64,000 bases of DNA from Polaribacter aestuariivivens (GTDB lineage Bacteria > Bacteroidota > Bacteroidia > Flavobacteriales > Flavobacteriaceae): positions 186,001 to 250,000 of the forward strand of contig NZ_VANR01000004.1 of the NCBI RefSeq assembly GCF_005885675.1, given 5' to 3'. Under the pieces are notes generated by a model. It was not told the DNA's origin, made no database searches, and saw nothing but the letters and a program-made list of their open reading frames with translations. The number at the start of each line of letters is the position of its first letter. The stretch's first letter is position 1. This document shows, in pieces, positions 52,925-61,790 of the stretch. Position numbers and translations under genes: made by a program.

Positions 52925-54517
52925 ATGAAGAATACTTTCAAAGAAATTCCAAACGAATATAAAATCACATCACTTGTAAGCCAAAATACATACTTGGTAG
53001 GAGGTGAATTAAAAGAATGGAAAGGTGCAAATGCGGAAGTTTATTCTACGATTTCATCAACAAAAGAATACAAACCAACTTTATTAGGAACGGTTCCAGA
53101 TTTAACAGCAAATGAAGCAACAGAAGCTTTAAATGCTGCTTTAAAAGCCTACGATCAAGGTCAAGGTTTATGGCCAACTATGAAAGTAGAAAGTAGAATT
53201 GCAGCCATGGAAAAGTTTGTGGTGCAAATGAAAACCAAAAGAGAAGAAGTTGTAAAATTGTTAATGTGGGAAATTGGTAAATCTTTACCAGACTCTGAAA
53301 AAGAATTCGATAGAACTGTAGAATATATTTACGACACAATTGAAGACTACAAACAAATGGACAGAGACTCTGCAAAGTTTGAAAAAAACAGCGGAGTTCA
53401 CGCACATATTAGAAGAGGGCCTTTAGGAGTTGTTTTATGTTTAGGGCCTTATAATTATCCTTTAAATGAAACTTTTGCATTGTTAATTCCTGCTTTAATT
53501 ATGGGAAATACAGCCATTTTTAAGCCAGCAAAACACGGAGTTTTATTATTATCGCCTTTATTAGAAGCTTTTCAAAATAGTTTTCCTGCAGGAGTTGTAA
53601 ATATTATTTATGGTAGAGGTAGAGTTTTAGCAACACCAATCATGAAAACTGGTAAAGTTGATGTGTTAGCTTTAATTGGAAACAGTAAATCTGCCAATGC
53701 GATTCAGGCAAATCATCCACAGAAAAACAGATTACGTTTGGTACTTGGTTTAGAAGCAAAAAACCCTGGAATTGTTTTACCAGATGCCGATTTAGATTTA
53801 GCAATTAACGAATGTATTTCTGGAACAACTTCATTTAACGGACAACGTTGTACAGCTTTAAAAATACTATATGTGCATGAACATATTGTAGATAAATTTA
53901 ACAAGCGTTTTGCAAAAGCAGTAGATGCCTTAAAATTTGGAAATCCTTGGGAAGAAAACGTAAAACTTACGCCATTACCAGAACCAGGAAAACCAGCATA
54001 TATTCAAGAATTAATTGACGATGCTACAGAAAAAGGAGCAAAAATTATCAATAAAAAAGGAGGAGAAACTTCTGAAAATTATATTTTTCCAGCAGTTTTA
54101 TATCCAGTTTCTAAAGATTCTAGAGTCTTTGAAGAAGAACAATTTGGACCTGTAATTCCAGTGGTTTCATTTAAAAATATTCAGGAGCCTTTAGATGATA
54201 TGGCAGCATCTAACTATGGACAACAAGTAAGTGTTTTTGGTAGCGAAGTAAAAACCTTGGCACCATTAATAGATACTTTAGTAAACTTAGTTTGTAGAGT
54301 AAACTTAAACAGTGCAGCACAAAGAGGTCCAGATGTATATCCTTTTACAGGAAGAAAAGATTCTGCAGTGGCAACTTTAAGTGTACATGATGCATTGCGT
54401 TCTTTTTCGATTAGAACTTTTGTAGCTTCTAAAGACACACCTTACAACAACGCTATTTTACAAGAATTGTTAGATAAAAAAGCATCTAATTTTATTAGTA
54501 CAGATTATATTTTGTAG
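52925..54517 (+). CDS. gapN: NADP-dependent non-phosphorylating glyceraldehyde-3-phosphate dehydrogenase
   Basis: 530 residues, aldehyde dehydrogenase superfamily. It oxidises glyceraldehyde-3-phosphate straight to 3-phosphoglycerate, giving NADPH in the cytoplasm. The catalytic Cys309 is in [13 protein letters not shown] and the general-base Glu277 in LGLEAKNPG. The segments [20 protein letters not shown] and [11 protein letters not shown] are also family-like. The C-terminus [28 protein letters not shown] fits GapN rather than general ALDH. Single gene with its own -7 element and terminator. Confidence 0.9.
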   Translation: MKNTFKEIPNEYKITSLVSQNTYLVGGELKEWKGANAEVYSTISSTKEYKPTLLGTVPDLTANEATEALNAALKAYDQGQGLWPTMKVESRIAAMEKFVVQMKTKREEVVKLLMWEIGKSLPDSEKEFDRTVEYIYDTIEDYKQMDRDSAKFEKNSGVHAHIRRGPLGVVLCLGPYNYPLNETFALLIPALIMGNTAIFKPAKHGVLLLSPLLEAFQNSFPAGVVNIIYGRGRVLATPIMKTGKVDVLALIGNSKSANAIQANHPQKNRLRLVLGLEAKNPGIVLPDADLDLAINECISGTTSFNGQRCTALKILYVHEHIVDKFNKRFAKAVDALKFGNPWEENVKLTPLPEPGKPAYIQELIDDATEKGAKIINKKGGETSENYIFPAVLYPVSKDSRVFEEEQFGPVIPVVSFKNIQEPLDDMAASNYGQQVSVFGSEVKTLAPLIDTLVNLVCRVNLNSAAQRGPDVYPFTGRKDSAVATLSVHDALRSFSIRTFVASKDTPYNNAILQELLDKKASNFISTDYIL

Positions 54518-54540
54518 AAATAGTAGCGTTTTAAACTAAA

Positions 54541-54590
54541 AAAATCTTCATTTATGCTGAATTTATTTCAGCAAAAGTGGAGGTTTTTTG
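54541..54590. terminator. Terminator between gapN and the YiiX-like gene
   Basis: AAAATCTTCA pairs with TGGAGGTTTT (two G-U pairs), with an inner GCTGAA/TTCAGC stem, then TTTTTTG. Serves gapN and perhaps the convergent gene. Confidence 0.75.
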
Positions 54591-54637
54591 TTTCGTGATA
54601 ATATTTTCTGTAATACTAATTGATGGTAGTTTACTTT

Positions 54638-55318
54638 TTATTCTTTTTCATAATCATGCACAAATTTTATGTGAGAACTACTTGCCATTAAGTTAGGGTT
54701 TGTTCCTTCAACTCCTTCAGGAATTGGCTGATTACGTACTTTATAATAAGTTTTCCAAGCAGGCATAGGGTTTCCTGAACTATCGTTAAACGTCATTGGA
54801 TGAGTAACAAAAGGAATAGAATCTGTTGGTATATTTTGAGTAGAAAACATTTTGTAGATTAATTCGGAGCAATAATAAGAATCGTCATCCCATAAAAAAA
54901 TATCATCATAAGGTGTATTTACTCTTTCTACTCCATATACTATCGCTTCAGAAATATAAGGTTGGTAGTATTTATTTAATCTTGCAACTGTAGTTTGAGA
55001 TTTGTTAAATTTATTTTTATTTCTGTTTAGAAACTTATTTAAAGGTGTTTGGCAAACTCCTTCTTTAGGTATAGCTTCCAATACAAACCATTTTTCATCT
55101 TTTTGCATTGCCATTCCAACATGCGAATAGTTCTTAGAAAAAGAAGTTGCTGTTACATTTTTAATTGCATTATCTATTTCATCTGTGCCAGTATTTTGAA
55201 ATAGCAAATCTCCTTGTTTTAGCTCAAAATTGTTACTGTGTTGTTTCTTATTGCAGCTGGATAAAACAGAAAAGGATAAAAGGAGAATACAAGTTTGTTT
55301 TAAAAATTTATTTACCAT
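54638..55318 (-). CDS. YiiX-like permuted NlpC/P60 cysteine hydrolase, lipoprotein
   Basis: 226 residues with a signal peptide and lipobox SVLSSC (Cys22). Motifs of the YiiX/YebB group are ELKQGDLLFQ, SKNYSHVGMAM (catalytic His) and SYYCSELIYKMF (catalytic Cys), in the order His before Cys, which is the permuted papain-like layout. It probably cleaves peptide or lipid amide bonds at the envelope. Single gene, facing gapN and 129 bases downstream of the universal stress gene on the same strand. Confidence 0.88.
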   Translation of the reverse strand: MVNKFLKQTCILLLSFSVLSSCNKKQHSNNFELKQGDLLFQNTGTDEIDNAIKNVTATSFSKNYSHVGMAMQKDEKWFVLEAIPKEGVCQTPLNKFLNRNKNKFNKSQTTVARLNKYYQPYISEAIVYGVERVNTPYDDIFLWDDDSYYCSELIYKMFSTQNIPTDSIPFVTHPMTFNDSSGNPMPAWKTYYKVRNQPIPEGVEGTNPNLMASSSHIKFVHDYEKE

Positions 55319-55447
55319 TATTTTTTTTTTGAGAAAATCAAAATTACTAGAAAGCTTTTATAAAAATCATCAACGAAATTATAAGAAAAGAAGTTTAGAA
55401 ACAAATCAAAATAAGACTCTCAGTAAATATTTGAGCAATACCAATTT

Positions 55448-56275
55448 CTAAACTTTCACAGTAAACATTGGTTTCAAGGCTTTTTTAGATAGATTTTTGG
55501 TAACACTTCCCGTAAATAAATGCGAAATACCACTTCTGCCATGTGTACTCAAAGCAATTAAATCAGCATTTTTTTCTCTAGTAAAATTTAAGATACCTTT
55601 TTCTACAGAAGTATCGTTGTAAATATTTATAGAATATTTTGGCAATTCATATTCGTTTATAAAATCTTTTATTTTTTGTTTTACATTAAAAGTACTTTCA
55701 AAATTAGATGGTGTATTTACTTTTAATAAATGAATTTTACTATCAAACGCATTTGCAAAATTTAAAAATTTACGAAAAACTTCTTTGTTTTCAAGCTTAA
55801 AATTAGAAGCAAATACCAAATTTTTAAGTTTATATTTTTTTGAATCTCTTTTTACAACAATTACAGGTATTTTAGAGGTTCTCACTACTTTTTCGGTATT
55901 AGAGCCAATAATAATTTCCTCAAATTCAGAGTGTCCTTTGGAACCCATAATTATCAAATCAACATTAATTTTATCTGCATATTTTTTAATACCTTCAAAC
56001 GGGTTATTTAATTTAATATAATATTCAACTACAATATTTTCATCAAAAAACTTTTCTTTAAATTTTAAAATTTTTTCTTTTGTTTTTCGAAGATATAGCA
56101 TGCTTTCAGGAATGCTAAATTTATTGCCAATTCCCATATCTACAATTCCAGAAGGTAGTTCAATCATATGAATTAAATATACAGTAGCTTTTGTTTTTAA
56201 AGCAATTTTATTTGCCATTTTTGCAGCATACTCAGAAGGTTTCGAAAAATCAATTGGAAGTAAAATTTTTTTCAT
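55448..56275 (-). CDS. Tandem universal stress protein (UspA family)
   Basis: 275 residues with two Usp domains. The first (about 1-145) starts MKKILLPIDFSKPSEYAAKMA and has the ATP-type loop MGSKGHSEFEEIIIGSNTEKV. The second (about 150-275) has ALSTHGRSGISHLFTGSVTKNL. Both G-x2-G-x(9)-[ST]-like loops are present, so ATP binding is likely. Role: stress or starvation response in the cytoplasm. Divergent from rimP. Confidence 0.92.
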   Translation of the reverse strand: MKKILLPIDFSKPSEYAAKMANKIALKTKATVYLIHMIELPSGIVDMGIGNKFSIPESMLYLRKTKEKILKFKEKFFDENIVVEYYIKLNNPFEGIKKYADKINVDLIIMGSKGHSEFEEIIIGSNTEKVVRTSKIPVIVVKRDSKKYKLKNLVFASNFKLENKEVFRKFLNFANAFDSKIHLLKVNTPSNFESTFNVKQKIKDFINEYELPKYSINIYNDTSVEKGILNFTREKNADLIALSTHGRSGISHLFTGSVTKNLSKKALKPMFTVKV

Positions 56276-56429
56276 AATACAAGTATTTTAAGTTAAGAGC
56301 GCAATACCTAAAGTTACAAAAAAAAATGCAAAATTTCTTAAATACTTTAAAATGAAGAGATTTATAAAAAACACAAACATTGTTTTTCTTAAAATAAAGT
56401 TCACTCATAAATAATTGATTTAAAGTTAA

Positions 56430-56460
56430 TTTGGTAAATCGCAAACAATTCGTATATTTG
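56430..56460 (+). promoter_or_regulatory. Promoter of the rimP-nusA-infB operon
   Basis: TTTG (56430-56433), a 19-base spacer and TATATTTG (56453-56460): a full match. Predicted start about 56465. Confidence 0.75.
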
Positions 56461-56490
56461 CACCGAAATTTATAGTAAATGAAGAAAGAA

Positions 56491-56515
56491 GGGGACTTAA
56501 AAGTCCCCTCTTTTT
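56491..56515 (+). promoter_or_regulatory. Terminator-like attenuator in the rimP leader
   Basis: GGGGACT-TAAA-AGTCCCC, a GC-rich perfect stem unusual for this genome, followed by TCTTTTT. It lies 26 bases after the predicted start of transcription and 23 bases before the rimP ATG, so polymerase must pass it. NusA, encoded next, acts on such hairpins, so feedback is conceivable. Confidence 0.65.
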
Positions 56516-56537
56516 ATACTTTATTTTAAAGTTTAAA

Positions 56538-56999
56538 ATGGATCAGAAAAAGATAAAAGATTTAGTAGACGAAGCGTTAGAGTTGAATAAATCGTTGTTT
56601 TTAATAAATTTAGTTATTTCAGAAAACAACAAAATTCAAGTAACCGTAGATGGAGATAATGGAGTTCCTTTAAGCGAATGCATTCGAATTAGTAGAAATG
56701 TAGAGCATAATTTGGACAGGGAAGAAGAAGATTTTTCTCTAGAAGTGACTACACCAGATATAGCACATCCATTAACAGAAAAAAGACAATACATTAAGAA
56801 TATCAATAGAATTCTTAAAGTAAAAACTGCAGAAGAATCTTTTGAAGGTACTTTAACAAATGCAGACGAAGATAAAATTGTTTTACAATGGAAAGCAAGA
56901 GAACCAAAACTAATAGGTAAAGGAAAAGTTACTGTAGAAAAAACAGCAACTATAGAGTATAAAGATATTAAAGAAGCAAAAGTGAAGATTGTATTTTAA
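56538..56999 (+). CDS. rimP: Ribosome maturation factor RimP
   Basis: 153 residues, usual length. It helps assemble the 30S subunit. The N-terminal alpha/beta domain has IQVTVDGDNGVPLSECIRISRNVEHNLD and the segment SLEVTTPDIAHPL (the family's 'EVSSPG' region with variation). The C-terminal Sm-like domain carries the last 65 residues. First gene of the conserved rimP-nusA-infB operon; nusA follows 11 bases later. Confidence 0.95.
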   Translation: MDQKKIKDLVDEALELNKSLFLINLVISENNKIQVTVDGDNGVPLSECIRISRNVEHNLDREEEDFSLEVTTPDIAHPLTEKRQYIKNINRILKVKTAEESFEGTLTNADEDKIVLQWKAREPKLIGKGKVTVEKTATIEYKDIKEAKVKIVF

Positions 57000-57010
57000 G
57001 CAAAAATGTA

Positions 57011-58267
57011 ATGGAAAATATAGCGTTAATTGATTCGTTTTCAGAATTTAAAGATAATAAAAGTATAGACAGAGTAACACTAATGTCTATCTTAGAAGAA
57101 GTGTTTAGAGCAGCCTTAAAACGTAAGTTTGGTTCAGATGATAATTTTGATATTATTATCAACCCAGATAAAGGAGATTTAGAAATTTGGAGAAACAGAG
57201 TAGTTGTAGCAGATGGTTTTTCTGAAGATGACAATGAAGAAATAGAACTTAGTGAAGCAAGAAAAATTGAACCAGATTTTGAAATTGGTGAAGATGTTTC
57301 AGAAGAAGTAAAATTAATTGATTTAGGAAGAAGAGCAATTTTGGCATTACGTCAAAACTTAATTTCTAAAATTTACGAACACGATAGCACAAACATCTTT
57401 AAACATTTTAAAGATTTAGAAGGCGAATTATACAGTGCAGAAGTACACCATATTCGTCACAATGCAATTATCTTATTAGATGATGATGGAAACGAAATTG
57501 TATTACCAAAAAGTGAGCAAATTCGTTCAGACTTTTTTAGAAAAGGAGACTCTGTAAGAGGTGTTATCAAAACAGTAGAATTGAGAGGTAACAAACCTGC
57601 AATTATATTATCTAGAACATCACCAATGTTCTTAAACAAGTTATTTGAACAAGAAATACCAGAAGTTTTCGACGGTTTAATTACAGTTGAAGGAGTTGCA
57701 AGAATACCTGGTGAAAAAGCAAAAGTAGCTGTAGATTCTTATGATGATAGAATAGATCCTGTTGGAGCTTGTGTAGGTGTAAAAGGTTCTAGAATTCACG
57801 GTATTGTGCGTGAATTAGGAAACGAAAATATAGATGTTATCAACTATACCAAAAACGAGCAATTGTTTATTTCAAGAGCATTAAGTCCTGCAAAAGTGAC
57901 TTCAATGGAAATTGAAATGTATGAAGAAGAAAAAAATGGTAAAAAAGGACGTGTAAACGTACTATTAAAACCAGAAGAAGTTTCTAAAGCAATTGGTAGA
58001 GGTGGTGTAAATATTCGTTTAGCAAGTGAATTAACAGGCTACGAAATAGACGTTCAAAGAGAAGGTTTAGAAGAAGAAGACGTAGAGTTAACAGAATTTG
58101 GAGATGAAATTGAAGATTGGATTATCAAAGAATTCAAAAATATTGGTTTAGACACTGCAAGAAGCGTATTAGAAACAAGCGTAGCAGAATTAGTGAAAAG
58201 AACCGATTTAGAAGAAGAAACTATTTTAGATGTGCAGAGAATTTTAAAAGAAGAATTCGAAGAATAG
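57011..58267 (+). CDS. nusA: Transcription termination/antitermination factor NusA
   Basis: 418 residues. The N-terminal RNA-polymerase-binding domain (about 1-125) is followed by S1 (about 135-200; GELYSAEVHHIRHNAIILLDDDG region) and two KH domains (about 205-350) with SRTSPMFLNKLFEQEIPEVFDG, GACVGVKGSRIHGIVRELG and AIGRGGVNIRLASELTGY. The C-terminal acidic repeats of E. coli NusA are absent, which is normal for this phylum. It modulates pausing and termination. Confidence 0.96.
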   Translation: MENIALIDSFSEFKDNKSIDRVTLMSILEEVFRAALKRKFGSDDNFDIIINPDKGDLEIWRNRVVVADGFSEDDNEEIELSEARKIEPDFEIGEDVSEEVKLIDLGRRAILALRQNLISKIYEHDSTNIFKHFKDLEGELYSAEVHHIRHNAIILLDDDGNEIVLPKSEQIRSDFFRKGDSVRGVIKTVELRGNKPAIILSRTSPMFLNKLFEQEIPEVFDGLITVEGVARIPGEKAKVAVDSYDDRIDPVGACVGVKGSRIHGIVRELGNENIDVINYTKNEQLFISRALSPAKVTSMEIEMYEEEKNGKKGRVNVLLKPEEVSKAIGRGGVNIRLASELTGYEIDVQREGLEEEDVELTEFGDEIEDWIIKEFKNIGLDTARSVLETSVAELVKRTDLEEETILDVQRILKEEFEE

Positions 58268-58331
58268 TTCAAAAGTAAAAAGTAACGTAAAAAAGCATAT
58301 TTTTACAAAATTAAAGGCTAAAAAATAATAT

Positions 58332-61139
58332 ATGTCTGAAGGCAAAACAATGAGGCTTAATAAAGTTTTAAGAGAATTAAATATCTCTTTAGATAGAGCA
58401 GTAGAATATTTAGCAGATAAAGGTCATGAAATAGAATCAAGACCTACTACTAAAATTTCTGGTGATGTCTATCAAGTCCTGCTAGATGGTTTCCAAACAG
58501 ATGCCAGTAAAAAAGCTGCGTCTAAAGAAGTTGGCGAAGAAAAACGAAAAGAAAAAGAAGCTATTCGTGCAGAACTAGAAGCTAAGCAAGAGAAAAAAAG
58601 AGCAGAAGACGCTAAAAAAGAAGAAGTTCTTAAAGCAAAAGCCGAAAAACTTGAATTTAAAACTGTAGGTAAAATAGATATCGATAATATCGGTAAAAAG
58701 CCAGCAGAAAATAAAGAAGAAGTTAAAAAAGAGGCTCCAAAAACTACTGAACCTAAAAAAGAGGTTGTAGCAGAAAAGCAAAATGTAGACGAGGTAAAAG
58801 AAGAAGTCAAAAAAGAGGTGTCAAAACCTATTGCTCCAAAAGCAACTAAATCTGTATCTCAAATTGATAAAGAATCTGCAAAAAAAGAAATACCTAAAAA
58901 ATCTGAAACTCCTAAAAAAGTAGAAGAAAAATCAGAAGAGGTTACCGCAGAAAATGCAGAGTCTATAAAAACACAATATAAAAAGTTAGATGGTCCAAAT
59001 TTTACAGGTAAAAAAATTGATCTAAAACAATTTGAAAAACCTAAAAAGAAAAAGCCAGAAGCTAAAAAAGATAGTGGTTCAGATCCTAGAAAAAAACGTA
59101 AGCGTATTGTAAATAAGGCTGGTGCTGCAAACAACAGAGGTCCTGGAAACAGAACAGGTAGCAAGCCAGGAAACAATAAAGGTCCTTATAATAAAGGAAG
59201 AGGACAAAGATCTTCTAACGTTAAAAAAGAAGAACCAACAGAAGCAGAAATCCAAAAACAAGTAAGAGAAACTTTGGAGAAACTTCAAGGAAAATCTTCA
59301 AAAGGAAAAGGAGCAAAATACCGTAGAAATAAAAGAGATGCTCACAGAGAGCAATCAGAAGCAGAACAAGAAGCACAAGCATTAGATAACAAAATCTTAA
59401 AAGTAACAGAATTTGTTACAGTAAGTGAAGTTGCTACAATGATGGATGTTCCTGTAACAAACATTATATCTGCTTGTATGTCATTAGGTATGATGGTAAC
59501 CATGAATCAGCGTTTAGATGCAGAAACATTGGTTATAGTTGCAGAAGAATTCAACCACAAAGTAGAATTTGTTGGAGCAGAAGTAGAAGAATCTATCGAA
59601 GAAGTAGAAGATAAACCAGAAGATTTAGAAACAAGAGCACCAATTATTACGGTAATGGGTCACGTAGATCATGGTAAAACTTCATTGTTAGATTATATTA
59701 GAAAAGCAAACGTAATTGAAGGTGAAAGTGGAGGAATTACGCAACATATTGGAGCATACTCTGTAAATGTTGGCGATCAAAAAATAGCATTTTTAGATAC
59801 ACCTGGTCACGAAGCCTTTACAGCAATGCGTGCACGTGGAGCTCAAGTTACAGATTTAGTAATTATTGTAGTTGCAGCAGATGACGATGTAATGCCACAA
59901 ACAAAAGAGGCAATTTCACACGCACAAGCAGCAGGAGTTCCTATCATATTTGCAATCAATAAAATTGATAAGCCAAACGCAAATCCAGACAATGTAAAAA
60001 CACAACTTTCTTCAATGAATTTATTAATTGAAGAATGGGGTGGAAACATACAATCACAAGATATTTCAGCAAAAACAGGAGAAGGTATTCCTGAGTTGTT
60101 AGAAAAAGTTTTATTAGAAGCAGAAGTTTTAGAATTAAAAGCAAACCCTAATAAAAATGCAGTTGGTGCAGTTGTAGAAGCATTGTTAGATAAAGGTAGA
60201 GGTTATGTAACCACAATTTTAGTACAAGCAGGAACCTTAAAAATTGGCGATTACTTATTAGCTGGTAAACACAGTGGAAAAGTAAAAGCAATGTTTAATG
60301 ATAAAGGAAACAATTTAGAAGTTGCAGGTCCATCAACTCCAATATCAATTTTAGGATTAGATGGAGCGCCACAAGCAGGTGACAAATTTGTTGTTTTTGA
60401 TGATGAAAGAGAAGCAAAACAAATTGCATCAAAACGTTCTCAATTACAACGTGAACAATCTGTAAGAACTCAAAAAACATTAACGTTAGATGAAATCGGA
60501 CGAAGAATAGCGTTAGGAGACTTTAAGGAACTAAACATTATCTTAAAAGGAGATGTAGATGGTTCTGTGGAAGCATTAACAGATTCTTTCCAGAAATTAT
60601 CTACGGAAGAAATTCAAGTAAATATTTTACATAAAGGAGTTGGAGCCATTACAGAAAGTGATGTGTTATTAGCAACAGCATCAGATGCAATTATTGTTGG
60701 ATTTAATGTACGTCCGCAAGGAAATGCAAGAGCAGTAGCTGATAGAGAAGAAGTAGATATTAGAACTTATTCAATTATTTATGCAGCAATCAACGACCTG
60801 AAAGATGCAATGGAAGGAATGCTGTCACCAGAAATGAAAGAAGAAGTAACTGGTAATGTTGAAATTAGAGAGGTTTATAAAATTTCTAAAGTAGGTAACA
60901 TTGCAGGTTGTATGGTAATATCTGGTAAAATATTTAGAGATTCTCAAATAAGAATTATTAGAGACGGAATCGTAGTTCATGACGGAGTTTTATCATCATT
61001 AAAGCGATTTAAAGACGATGTAAAAGAAGTTGCGAAAGGGTATGATTGTGGACTTCAAATTAAAAATTATAACGACATCCAAGAAGGTGATGTGATAGAA
61101 GCTTACAAAGAAGTAGCTGTTAAAAAGAAGTTGAAATAA
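58332..61139 (+). CDS. infB: Translation initiation factor IF-2
   Basis: 935 residues. The N-terminal 350 residues hold a small IF2_N domain (RLNKVLRELNISLDRAVEYL) and a long Lys/Glu/Ala low-complexity stretch. The GTPase domain begins at about 435 with VMGHVDHGKTSLLDYIR (G1), GGITQHIGAYS (G2), FLDTPGHEAF (G3) and FAINKIDKPNANPD (G4). Domains II-IV that hold initiator tRNA follow to the end. Last gene of the operon, closed by a strong terminator. Confidence 0.97.
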   Translation: MSEGKTMRLNKVLRELNISLDRAVEYLADKGHEIESRPTTKISGDVYQVLLDGFQTDASKKAASKEVGEEKRKEKEAIRAELEAKQEKKRAEDAKKEEVLKAKAEKLEFKTVGKIDIDNIGKKPAENKEEVKKEAPKTTEPKKEVVAEKQNVDEVKEEVKKEVSKPIAPKATKSVSQIDKESAKKEIPKKSETPKKVEEKSEEVTAENAESIKTQYKKLDGPNFTGKKIDLKQFEKPKKKKPEAKKDSGSDPRKKRKRIVNKAGAANNRGPGNRTGSKPGNNKGPYNKGRGQRSSNVKKEEPTEAEIQKQVRETLEKLQGKSSKGKGAKYRRNKRDAHREQSEAEQEAQALDNKILKVTEFVTVSEVATMMDVPVTNIISACMSLGMMVTMNQRLDAETLVIVAEEFNHKVEFVGAEVEESIEEVEDKPEDLETRAPIITVMGHVDHGKTSLLDYIRKANVIEGESGGITQHIGAYSVNVGDQKIAFLDTPGHEAFTAMRARGAQVTDLVIIVVAADDDVMPQTKEAISHAQAAGVPIIFAINKIDKPNANPDNVKTQLSSMNLLIEEWGGNIQSQDISAKTGEGIPELLEKVLLEAEVLELKANPNKNAVGAVVEALLDKGRGYVTTILVQAGTLKIGDYLLAGKHSGKVKAMFNDKGNNLEVAGPSTPISILGLDGAPQAGDKFVVFDDEREAKQIASKRSQLQREQSVRTQKTLTLDEIGRRIALGDFKELNIILKGDVDGSVEALTDSFQKLSTEEIQVNILHKGVGAITESDVLLATASDAIIVGFNVRPQGNARAVADREEVDIRTYSIIYAAINDLKDAMEGMLSPEMKEEVTGNVEIREVYKISKVGNIAGCMVISGKIFRDSQIRIIRDGIVVHDGVLSSLKRFKDDVKEVAKGYDCGLQIKNYNDIQEGDVIEAYKEVAVKKKLK

Positions 61140-61159
61140 TTGATAATTTTATACAATTT

Positions 61160-61196
61160 AAAAGCCGAAATTTTTTAAAATTTCGGCTTTTTTTTA
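61160..61196. terminator. Terminator after infB
   Basis: AAAAGCCGAAATTTT and AAAATTTCGGCTTTT, a 13-15 bp perfect stem, with T runs. It lies between convergent genes and can serve both. Confidence 0.85.
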
Positions 61197-61220
61197 TGGT
61201 AAATATGAGGTAATATTTAA

Positions 61221-61589
61221 TTATTTTCCCATTGGAACAGCAATAATGCCAGAAAATTCTTTTTGAAAAATTAGTAAAGCTCTGTCTGCATCCAATTTGG
61301 TTTTGTAATTACCAACTTGTACTTTCCATTCTGGGGCATTATACACTAGTCTAGAAACAACCCTAGGATATAAAATTTTAAATTTTGCCTGTTTCCTTTT
61401 TGCAGTAGTTTCAGTACCATTATATATTTGAATTTTATATCCAAATCCAACAGTTTTGTTATAACTTCTCTTTTTTTCAATTAAACTTTTTACTTCCTCA
61501 CTACTATTCGTATTATTTTGTGCTTTTAAAGTAGCAGTTCCTAATAACAAACCTGTAAAAAATAGTTTTAAAAACAATCTGTTTTTCAT
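61221..61589 (-). CDS. SPOR-domain protein, secreted
   Basis: 122 residues with a signal peptide (MKNRLFLKLFFTGLLLGTATLKAQ). The C-terminal 75 residues form a SPOR domain: VGFGYKIQIYNG (first strand), APEWKVQVGNYKTKLDADRALLIFQKEFSGIIAVPM (second repeat). SPOR domains bind denuded peptidoglycan, often at the division septum. Single gene, convergent with infB and divergent from the complex III genes. Confidence 0.88.
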   Translation of the reverse strand: MKNRLFLKLFFTGLLLGTATLKAQNNTNSSEEVKSLIEKKRSYNKTVGFGYKIQIYNGTETTAKRKQAKFKILYPRVVSRLVYNAPEWKVQVGNYKTKLDADRALLIFQKEFSGIIAVPMGK

Positions 61590-61714
61590 AGTTTTAAATG
61601 TTTCTACAAAAATAACGACTTCATTAAGAATAAATTGAATAAAACGGTTATTTAGAATTATTATAAATTAATATTTAACGTTCCTTTAGCTTTTCAAAAT
61701 TTAGCAATATGTAG

Positions 61715-61722
61715 TACTTTTG
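61715..61722 (+). promoter_or_regulatory. -7 promoter element of the alternative complex III operon
   Basis: TACTTTTG, full match; predicted start about 61727, leader about 63 bases. No clear TTG at -33. Confidence 0.45.
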
Positions 61723-61790
61723 TACAACTGTTCAAATATCAATTTTTTTGAACGAAATTATACACATTACTAAAATTATAGTTTGTAAAT

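Noticed and set aside
56479..56529. 16-codon ORF over the rimP leader hairpin as a leader peptide
   Set aside because: There is no run of one amino acid; the codons simply follow the palindrome. The hairpin is the better supported feature.
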